Positions 1-6,202 of a stretch of 6,202 nt of DNA are shown piece by piece. This stretch comes from Oscillospiraceae bacterium (GTDB lineage Bacteria > Bacillota > Clostridia > Oscillospirales > Oscillospiraceae). Positions within the stretch are counted from its first letter, which is position 1. The number at the start of each line of letters is the position of its first letter. The position numbers and the translations under genes were made by a program. Below the pieces are notes generated by a model. That model saw nothing but the letters and a program-made list of their open reading frames with translations, was not told the origin of the DNA and made no database searches. The stretch is from contig JAFRAF010000351.1 of assembly GCA_017405545.1 (NCBI GenBank), forward strand, positions 1 through 6,202, read 5' to 3'.

Positions 1-1070
1 CGGATGGGGTTGAGCTTTATGTTCACCCCGGATTCCCGCTCCCCCTGCGTGGGGGCAATATAGGTCCGCCCTATATACTTGTTCTTCGTAAAGCCTATTT
101 CGTATGGTATGCCGGAGGCCTTGGCATAGCCTATGGCGGCATCCAGTCCCGAGTCGGGTACGCCTATGACCACGTCGGCCTCCACCGGGTGCTCACTGGC
201 GAGAAATGCCCCCGCCCGCTGGCGGGCCAGACATACGCTTGCCCCGTCTATCACAGAATCGGGCCGGGCGAAATATATGAATTCAAATACGCAAAGCCGT
301 CTCGGACACTTTGAGCAGCGGCTCCTGTCGGAGCGCAGTCCCTCTGCGCTGACGGTCACCGTCTCGCCCGGCTCAATGTCCCGGACAAAGTCCGCGCCCA
401 CGGCGTCCAGAGCGCAGCTCTCGGAGGAGAACACCACAGTGCCGTCCTCACGTCTGCCCATGCACAGGGGACGGAAGCCGAAGGGGTCCCGGGCGGCGAT
501 GAGCTTTGTAGGTGAGGCTATCACCAGTGAATATGCGCCCTTGAGCGTGTCCATGGCGGCGGCCACGGCCTCTTCTATGCTGCCCTGCCGCAGACGCTCC
601 TGCACTATCATATATGCTATGACCTCGGAATCCGTGGTGGTGTGGAAGATGGAGCCCCGCTCCTCCAGATCTGTCCTCAATTCGAAGGAGTTGGTGAGGT
701 TTCCGTTGTGAGCCAGGGCCATTCGACCCTTGTGGTGGTTGATGAGCAGGGGCTGTACATTGCGCCTGCTGTCAGAGCCGGTGGTGGCGTAGCGCACATG
801 GCCCACGGCTATGCAGCCCTCGCCCAGATTCTCCATACGTTCGGCTGTGAACACCTCGTTCACCAGCCCCGTGTCCTTCCATGAGTGAAAGACCCCGTCG
901 TCATTGACGACGATCCCGGCGCTCTCCTGACCCCTGTGCTGCAGGGCGTAGAGCCCGTAATATACCAGCGGAGCCAGGGCCCGACGGGTCGGCGAGAATA
1001 TGCCAAAGACCCCGCACTTCTCCCGCATGTGTCCGAATGACTGTTCTTTCGCAGTGCAGATAGTGCTCAT
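1..1070 (-). CDS. purF: Amidophosphoribosyltransferase PurF, N-terminal 356 residues (C-terminus outside window)
   Basis: Makes 5-phosphoribosylamine from PRPP and glutamine, the first committed step of purine synthesis; cytoplasmic. The reading frame is open from 1070 to the left edge. It starts with an 18-residue propeptide-like stretch followed by Cys19 in CGVFGIF, the expected N-terminal nucleophile after processing. Class II glutaminase residues follow: Arg93 in HVRYATTGS, Asn122-Gly123 in AHNGNLTNS and Asp147 in TTDSEV. The phosphoribosyltransferase part begins around IYFARPDS (about 265-272) and includes NKYIGRTYI (330-338). The PRPP loop (VDDSIVRGTT-type) would lie past the edge. Cys260 aligns by context with the first iron-sulfur ligand of the Bacillus-type enzyme; Cys252 and Cys255 sit just before it as CSKC. 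An in-frame TGA lies 9 bases upstream of the ATG, so the gene cannot extend further. The ribosome site is weak (GAAGG at 1085-1089, 14 bases away); ATG at 1028 is an alternative. Last gene of the leftward group in the window, 63 bases after amt. Confidence 0.95.
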   Translation of the reverse strand, partial: MSTICTAKEQSFGHMREKCGVFGIFSPTRRALAPLVYYGLYALQHRGQESAGIVVNDDGVFHSWKDTGLVNEVFTAERMENLGEGCIAVGHVRYATTGSDSRRNVQPLLINHHKGRMALAHNGNLTNSFELRTDLEERGSIFHTTTDSEVIAYMIVQERLRQGSIEEAVAAAMDTLKGAYSLVIASPTKLIAARDPFGFRPLCMGRREDGTVVFSSESCALDAVGADFVRDIEPGETVTVSAEGLRSDRSRCSKCPRRLCVFEFIYFARPDSVIDGASVCLARQRAGAFLASEHPVEADVVIGVPDSGLDAAIGYAKASGIPYEIGFTKNKYIGRTYIAPTQGERESGVNIKLNPI

Positions 1071-1105
1071 TATTAATCAGTCGACCTTCATTTAAGCTTT
1101 GTGTT

Positions 1106-1133
1106 CAGCGCCCGTTTGAAGATAAAGGCGCTG
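1106..1133 (-). other. Hairpin directly after the amt stop codon, no U-tract
   Basis: Perfect 7-bp arms (CAGCGCC, GGCGCTG) with a 14-base spacer begin right after the TAA of the amt gene. Inside, TTT and AAA could add three pairs. Read leftward, the arms are followed by AACACAAAGC and not by a T-run, so it does not look like an ordinary intrinsic terminator. It may protect the 3' end or mark a processing site between amt and purF, or be a weak terminator. The rest of the 63-base gap shows no promoter I can support. Confidence 0.4.
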
Positions 1134-2855
1134 TTATTCAACGTCCTGCAGGGCGTCATAGCCCTCTTCTCCCGTGCGCACCTTTATAACATTTTCCACA
1201 TCGTATACGAAGATTTTGCCGTCACCTATATGGCCGGTGTAGAGCACCTTCTTGGCAGTCTCTATCACGTCGCGGACGGGTATGGCGGATACCACTATAT
1301 CGACCTGCACCTTGGGCCGCAGGTCCGTCTCCACCGCGACTCCGCGGTAGTACTCCGTGTGTCCCTTCTGCATGCCGTAGCCCATGACATGGGAGACGGT
1401 CATGCCCGTGATGCCCAGCTTGCTCATGGCGTCCTTCAGAGCGTAGAGCTTTTCCTCCTTGAATACGATCTCCACCTTTGTGAACTTGTGGCGGCCGCTG
1501 AAATCGGGCTCGTGCTTCACGGTTACGGCCTCGGCAACGGGCGTGGTGCCGGTGACGGCAACAATGTGCTCACCGGTGCCGAACTCGGCGTATTTGTTAA
1601 CTGCGGGCATAAAGTCGGCATAGGCGCTGGGCAGACCGTGTTCGCTTATGTCCAGACCACCCAGCTCGTCGGCGGGCTCTGCACGCAGGAAGTTTACTTT
1701 TTTAAGTATGCCAAAGAAGATCAGCATGGTTACCGCTGCCCAGGCGATTACGGCGGCAAGGCCCAGAAGCTGTATGCCCAGCAGAGCGGAGTCGCCCGTA
1801 TAAAACAGGCCCCGCAGTCCGGCAGGAGCGTCGGGGTTGGCCAGCAGGCCCACCGCGATCGTGCCCCAGATGCCGTTTGCGCAGTGGACGCCCACGGCGC
1901 CGACGGGATCGTCGATGTGCAGCCGGAGATCTAGGACCTCCACGACCACCACGACGAGTATGCCCGATACGATGCCGACAACCCCCGCGCCCACGGCGTC
2001 AAGGGCGTCGCAGCCCGCGGTTATTCCCACAAGGCCGGCGAGAGCGGCGTTGAGACACATGGACACGTCCGGCTTGCCGTTTTTTGCCCATGTGAAAAAC
2101 ATGGTCACGCAGGTGGCGACGGAAGGGGCTATGGTCGTTGTAAGAAATATTGATGAGAGCTCCGAGGCGGAAGTGGCCGCGGCGCCGTTGAAGCCGTACC
2201 AGCCCAGCCAGAGTATGAATACGCCCAGCGCCCCGAGGGGTATGGAGTGGCCGGGTATGGCGTTTACCTTTATCACCTTGCCGCCGCTGTCGCGAACGTA
2301 TTTTCCGATGCGCGGGCCCAAGGCGACCGCCCCTGCGAGGGCTGCAATGCCGCCCACCGTGTGTATGGCGCAGGAACCGGCATAATCGTGGAAGCCGAGT
2401 TGGCTCAGCCAGCCGCCGCCCCAGATCCAATGGGCCTCGATGGGGTATATGAGCATGCATATAACGACGCAATAAACGCAGTATGCGGAGAATTTGGTCC
2501 TCTCAGCCATAGCGCCGGATACTATTGTGGATGTTGTCGCGCAGAAAACGAGATTAAAAACGAAGTAGCTGGCCTCGGTGAAGCCCTCAGAAGGTGAGAC
2601 GATGAATTCCTTAAAATGGGTGAACAGTCCGAAATTCGGCTTGCCGATCAGACCGAAAAGCGTGTCCTCTCCCATCATTAAAGTGTAGCCGAGAATCGAA
2701 AAGACTACCGCGCCTATGCAGAAGTCCATCAGGTTCTTCATGATGATATTGCCGGAGTTTTTCGCGCGGGTGAAGCCCGCCTCTACCATGGCAAAGCCCG
2801 CCTGCATCCAGAAAACCAGAGCGGCTCCTATCAAAAACCAAAATTCCACGGACAT
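1134..2855 (-). CDS. amt: Ammonium channel (Amt) fused to a C-terminal P-II (GlnB/GlnK) domain, 573 aa
   Basis: Membrane ammonium channel with its own cytoplasmic regulatory domain. Residues 1-412 are a complete Amt with about eleven hydrophobic segments and no cleaved signal peptide. Aligned to E. coli AmtB, it keeps the pore phenylalanines (Phe104, Phe222), Trp145 in WIWGGG, Asp157, and the twin pore histidines His165 and His324. The AmtB Ser219 position is Ala226. The Amt C-tail motif LDISEHGLPSAY (401-412) is intact. A linker of about 45 residues leads to a full-length P-II domain (about 458-573): GITGMTV (481-487), the T-loop with QKGHTEYYRG (496-505), the nucleotide-binding GHIGDGKIFV (541-550), and KVRTGEEG (558-565). 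Arg504 matches GlnK Arg47, which plugs the AmtB pore. The Tyr51 uridylylation position is Val508. The start is fixed by AAGGAGG at 2865-2871, nine bases upstream. It lies 140 bases after glnN in the same direction. Amt tail and P-II are one continuous frame, so this is a genuine fusion. Confidence 0.96.
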   Translation of the reverse strand: MSVEFWFLIGAALVFWMQAGFAMVEAGFTRAKNSGNIIMKNLMDFCIGAVVFSILGYTLMMGEDTLFGLIGKPNFGLFTHFKEFIVSPSEGFTEASYFVFNLVFCATTSTIVSGAMAERTKFSAYCVYCVVICMLIYPIEAHWIWGGGWLSQLGFHDYAGSCAIHTVGGIAALAGAVALGPRIGKYVRDSGGKVIKVNAIPGHSIPLGALGVFILWLGWYGFNGAAATSASELSSIFLTTTIAPSVATCVTMFFTWAKNGKPDVSMCLNAALAGLVGITAGCDALDAVGAGVVGIVSGILVVVVVEVLDLRLHIDDPVGAVGVHCANGIWGTIAVGLLANPDAPAGLRGLFYTGDSALLGIQLLGLAAVIAWAAVTMLIFFGILKKVNFLRAEPADELGGLDISEHGLPSAYADFMPAVNKYAEFGTGEHIVAVTGTTPVAEAVTVKHEPDFSGRHKFTKVEIVFKEEKLYALKDAMSKLGITGMTVSHVMGYGMQKGHTEYYRGVAVETDLRPKVQVDIVVSAIPVRDVIETAKKVLYTGHIGDGKIFVYDVENVIKVRTGEEGYDALQDVE

Positions 2856-2861
2856 GTGAAT

Positions 2862-2906
2862 CGCCCTCCTTGACTTTTTTAATTTTGTCTGCTAAAGTGG
2901 AGGGCG
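2862..2906 (-). promoter_or_regulatory. Ribosome-site-sequestering hairpin in the amt leader
   Basis: The amt ribosome binding site (AAGGAGG, 2865-2871) lies in GGAGGGCG (2862-2869). This is a perfect 8-base complement of CGCCCTCC at 2899-2906 in the same leader. ACTTT (2894-2898) and AAAGT (2873-2877) extend the helix by five more pairs, with a three-base bulge (2870-2872). The loop is A-rich. Folded this way the ribosome site is buried. An upstream segment, AAGGGAGGG (2925-2933), can instead pair with CCCTCC plus CTT (2895-2904, one bulged A), which would free the site. The pairings are seen directly; the switch is inferred, and no known ligand motif is recognised. Confidence 0.55.
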
Positions 2907-2941
2907 GTAATGGTTGGGTAAACACCCTCCCTTGCGTCTTA

Positions 2942-2979
2942 CGGACAGCCGCTGCTCTTTGCCGGGAGGCGGCTGTCCG
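2942..2979 (-). other. Strong GC-rich hairpin between glnN and amt
   Basis: Perfect 11-bp arms (2942-2952 and 2969-2979; CGGACAGCCGC and its complement) enclose a 16-base loop. Read leftward it is followed by TAAGACGC, with no T-run, so it is not a typical terminator for glnN; read-through into amt is likely. Read rightward it is followed by a T-rich stretch (about 2981-2997), so it could stop antisense transcripts. Its loop plus one stem base (CCTCCC, 2964-2969) is complementary to GGGAGG at 2926-2931 in the amt leader, a possible pseudoknot that would tie this hairpin to the amt switch. Confidence 0.5.
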
Positions 2980-2985
2980 CATTTT

Positions 2986-2991
2986 ATTATA
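2986..2991 (-). promoter_or_regulatory. Possible -10 element for amt
   Basis: An exact TATAAT lies just after the glnN stop codon, and a start about seven bases on would fall at the foot of the 2942-2979 hairpin. The expected -35 position (about 3009-3014) reads TCTGCT, a poor match, and the surrounding AT-rich run makes chance likely. It could be an activator-dependent amt promoter or nothing. Confidence 0.25.
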
Positions 2992-2995
2992 TTTT

Positions 2996-5089
<2,094 letters not shown>

Positions 5090-5144
5090 TTTGATCTCTC
5101 CTTCATATCGTTTTGATGACTTGATTTGAACAAATCCAATTAAC

Positions 5145-5201
5145 AAAAATAAGAGGCAATGACGCTCAGGTAGTCATACCCAAAAGGCGTCATTGCCTCT
5201 T
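5145..5201 (-). terminator. Intrinsic terminator in the glnN leader (attenuator)
   Basis: A perfect 15-bp inverted repeat (arms 5187-5201 and 5151-5165, beginning AAGAGGCAATG on the leftward strand) with a 21-base loop is followed, leftward, by ATTTTTG (T-run 5145-5149). It lies between the predicted glnN promoter and the glnN start codon, so it should stop transcription before the gene unless it is prevented from folding. The inner loop can form a small extra hairpin (GGTA/TACC). Confidence 0.75.
5182..5201 (-). promoter_or_regulatory. Hexaloop hairpin at the 5' end of the glnN leader (candidate antiterminator)
   Basis: On the leftward strand AAGAGGC (5195-5201) pairs with GCCTTTT (5182-5188): seven pairs, one of them G-U, closing the six-base loop AATGAC (5189-5194). 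It uses the bases that form the terminator 5' arm, so the two folds exclude each other. The same pattern occurs at 5334-5353 in front of gltB. A loop with A at position 1 and G at position 4 fits what is known of ANTAR-protein RNA sites; a second such loop is not seen. Confidence 0.55.
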
Positions 5202-5211
5202 TACGTTCGTC

Positions 5212-5240
5212 ATGATACTCCAATCCCTGCAAGTTGTCAA
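5212..5240 (-). promoter_or_regulatory. glnN promoter, sigma-A type
   Basis: Leftward: TTGACA (5235-5240, perfect -35), a 17-base spacer, TATCAT (5212-5217, five of six -10 matches). The expected start is near 5205-5206, a few bases before the leader hairpin. A second TTGACA (5242-5247) sits exactly seven bases upstream, giving a tandem TTGACAG repeat that could be part of a regulator site or chance. Confidence 0.75.
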
Positions 5241-5259
5241 CTGTCAAATTGCAAAAAAG

Positions 5260-5273
5260 CGGAATGTATTCCG
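5260..5273. promoter_or_regulatory. Dyad-symmetric site between the divergent promoters
   Basis: CGGAATGTATTCCG has perfect six-base arms around a two-base centre. It sits near the midpoint between the two -35 boxes (5240 and 5299), a sensible place for a shared regulator of glnN and gltB. It does not match the GlnR/TnrA consensus (TGTNA-N7-TNACA). A short palindrome can arise by chance. Confidence 0.35.
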
Positions 5274-5298
5274 TGGAAATTTTCGTCACTGCACTTGA

Positions 5299-5327
5299 TT
5301 GACAAGCCCTCTGTTTGGGGGTATTCT
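5299..5327 (+). promoter_or_regulatory. gltB promoter, sigma-A type
   Basis: TTGACA (5299-5304, perfect -35), a 17-base spacer, TATTCT (5322-5327, four of six -10 matches). The expected transcription start is about 5333-5335, exactly at the foot of the leader hairpin, as for the divergent glnN promoter. Confidence 0.68.
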
Positions 5328-5333
5328 TTAATA

Positions 5334-5353
5334 AAAGAGCAAAGGCGCTCTTT
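5334..5353 (+). promoter_or_regulatory. Hexaloop hairpin at the 5' end of the gltB leader (candidate antiterminator)
   Basis: AAAGAGC (5334-5340) and GCTCTTT (5347-5353) form a perfect seven-bp stem around the six-base loop AAAGGC (5341-5346). The whole loop, plus C5340, is also the 5' arm of the downstream terminator, so binding or folding here would block termination. Stem, loop and the GGG that follows closely resemble the glnN leader hairpin. Confidence 0.58.
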
Positions 5354-5391
5354 GGGAAACACATGCTTTTCCTGTGTGCCTTTGTTTTTTT
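5340..5391 (+). terminator. Intrinsic terminator in the gltB leader (attenuator)
   Basis: CAAAGGC (5340-5346) pairs perfectly with GCCTTTG (5378-5384), followed at once by seven T (5385-5391). Between them either ACACA/TGTGT (5359-5363, 5373-5377) or GGGAAA/TTTTCCT (5354-5359, 5368-5373) can form an upper stem; in both cases the 5' side has an internal loop, so this terminator is less compact than the glnN one. It lies between the gltB promoter and coding start. Confidence 0.6.
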
Positions 5392-5446
5392 GTATGCTTC
5401 TATGCTTCCAGCCTTATTTGAAAACAGCGGGAAAGGAATCATGGCC

Positions 5447-6202
5447 ATGAACATGAATGAAGAGCAATGGATCCACTACGGTGAGATCACAGAGAGAGAT
5501 GCCTGCGGGATAGGGGCGGTTGTGGATATCAAAGGCCGTCAAAGCCGCCGGACCGTAGACAATGCACTGAAAATTGTGGAGAAGCTGGAACACCGAGCCG
5601 GAAAAGATGCAAGGGGTGAAACCGGAGACGGCGTCGGCATTCTCGTACAGATATGCCATAAATTTTTTCAAGCCGCGGCTGCCGACTGCGGCATTGCTTT
5701 AGGTGACGCGGGAGACTACGGGGTAGGAATGTTCTTCTTCCCGCAGGACACCCTCAAGCGGAGGCAGGCACAGAAAATGCTGGAGGTCATCCTGCATAAG
5801 CAGGGACTTCCCTTCCTGGGCTGGCGTGAGGTGCCGACCTGTCCGGAGATTTTGGGAAAGACGGCCCTGGACTGCATGCCGAAGATACTGCAGTGCTTTG
5901 TGGGCCGGCCGGAGGATACACCGCGCGGACTGCCCTTTGATCGACGCCTCTATATGGCAAGACGTGAATTTGAGCAGTCAAATGACAACACCTATGTGGT
6001 AAGCCTGTCCAGCAGGACCGTGGTTTATAAAGGTATGTTTCTCGTTTCCCAGCTCCGCGCCTTCTATAAGGACATGCAGTCGGAGGATTACGCTCCAGCC
6101 ATTGCCATGGTCCATTCCCGATTTTCAACGAACACCACGCCGAGCTGGGACAGGGCACATCCGAACCGGCTTATCCTCCACAACGGAGAGATAAATACCA
6201 TA
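5447..6202 (+). CDS. gltB: Glutamate synthase large subunit GltB, N-terminal 252 residues (C-terminus outside window)
   Basis: Transfers the glutamine amide to 2-oxoglutarate to give two glutamates; with glnN it forms the GS-GOGAT cycle. The visible part is the class II glutamine amidotransferase domain. A 19-residue propeptide-like stretch precedes Cys20 in ERDACGIGAVVDIKG, the nucleophile. Then come LEHRAGKDARGETGDGVG, GWREVPT, the glutamine-binding arginine in HSRFSTNTTPSW (Arg225), and LHNGEINT (Asn246-Gly247). Sequence order matches E. coli and B. subtilis enzymes of about 1,500 residues; the FMN/synthase and C-terminal domains lie beyond the edge. Start choice: AAAGGA at 5432-5437 is nine bases before ATG 5447 and only three before ATG 5441; ATG 5453 and an upstream in-frame ATG at 5402 also exist, but 5447 fits spacing best. 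It is transcribed divergently from glnN through an attenuator-like leader. Confidence 0.95.
   Translation, partial: MNMNEEQWIHYGEITERDACGIGAVVDIKGRQSRRTVDNALKIVEKLEHRAGKDARGETGDGVGILVQICHKFFQAAAADCGIALGDAGDYGVGMFFFPQDTLKRRQAQKMLEVILHKQGLPFLGWREVPTCPEILGKTALDCMPKILQCFVGRPEDTPRGLPFDRRLYMARREFEQSNDNTYVVSLSSRTVVYKGMFLVSQLRAFYKDMQSEDYAPAIAMVHSRFSTNTTPSWDRAHPNRLILHNGEINTI

Noticed and set aside
133..884. Rightward open frames opposite purF
   Set aside because: They lie wholly within purF on the other strand, have low-complexity Ser/Arg/Ala-rich products and no ribosome sites; they are shadows of a GC-rich gene.
1101..1934. 277-codon rightward frame opposite amt
   Set aside because: Antisense to the well-supported Amt-P-II gene, with no recognisable domain and no ribosome site; its length reflects codon bias.
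2953..2968. AAAGAGC in the loop of the glnN-amt hairpin as a third copy of the leader element
   Set aside because: It shares the first seven bases with the gltB element but has no complementary GCUCUUU arm, so the hexaloop cannot form.
5090..5146. Longer glnN start at 5146 adding 19 residues
   Set aside because: No ribosome site precedes 5146, while AAGGAGAG lies eight bases before 5089 and homologues begin near the [13 protein letters not shown] region; the extension falls in leader sequence.
5235..5262. GlnR/TnrA binding site
   Set aside because: TGTCA and TGACA half-sites occur, but no pair has the required TGTNA-N7-TNACA spacing.
5294..5306. CTTG/CAAG hairpin as the missing first ANTAR hairpin for gltB
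   Set aside because: It has only four pairs and a five-base loop, overlaps the -35 box and lies upstream of the predicted transcription start.
5140..5454. Leftward and rightward small frames across the divergent control region
   Set aside because: They run through promoters, hairpins and terminators and have no recognisable product or convincing ribosome site.

Overview
The window looks like a nitrogen-assimilation locus from a fairly GC-rich Clostridia-type Firmicute, perhaps Oscillospiraceae/Ruminococcaceae-like. That placement is inferred from strong AAGGAG-type ribosome binding sites, sigma-A-like promoters, a type III glutamine synthetase, frequent ATA isoleucine codons and leader RNAs with intrinsic terminators. 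I cannot name a species.

Layout. Three genes run leftward. Positions 1-1070 hold the N-terminal three quarters of amidophosphoribosyltransferase (purF), cut by the window edge. Positions 1134-2855 hold an ammonium channel fused in one frame to a complete C-terminal P-II signalling domain. Positions 2996-5089 hold a type III glutamine synthetase (glnN, often annotated glnA). After a 350-base AT-rich divergent control region, the glutamate synthase large subunit gene (gltB) runs rightward from about 5447 and leaves the window after roughly 250 codons.

How the genes fit together. The Amt part brings in ammonium, and its own P-II domain probably gates it. GlnN fixes ammonium onto glutamate to make glutamine. 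GltB uses glutamine and 2-oxoglutarate to make glutamate (the GS-GOGAT cycle). PurF spends glutamine nitrogen on the first committed step of purine synthesis.

The most interesting part is the non-coding DNA. glnN and gltB each have a consensus-like promoter with an exact 17-bp spacer. Each predicted transcript starts within a few bases of a near-identical small hairpin: arms starting AAAGAG, a six-base loop of form AANGRC, and a 3' side ending UUUGGG. In both leaders this hairpin overlaps, and is mutually exclusive with, the 5' arm of an intrinsic terminator. This looks like paired transcription attenuation. The six-base loop with A at position 1 and G at position 4 recalls the RNA sites of ANTAR-family antiterminators (NasR, EutV), but only one such loop is visible per leader, where that family normally uses two. 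The amt leader is different: its ribosome binding site can be buried in a long hairpin, and an upstream purine-rich segment can compete for the blocking strand, which suggests translational control. So one locus may combine transcriptional attenuation, translational control and protein-level gating of nitrogen uptake.
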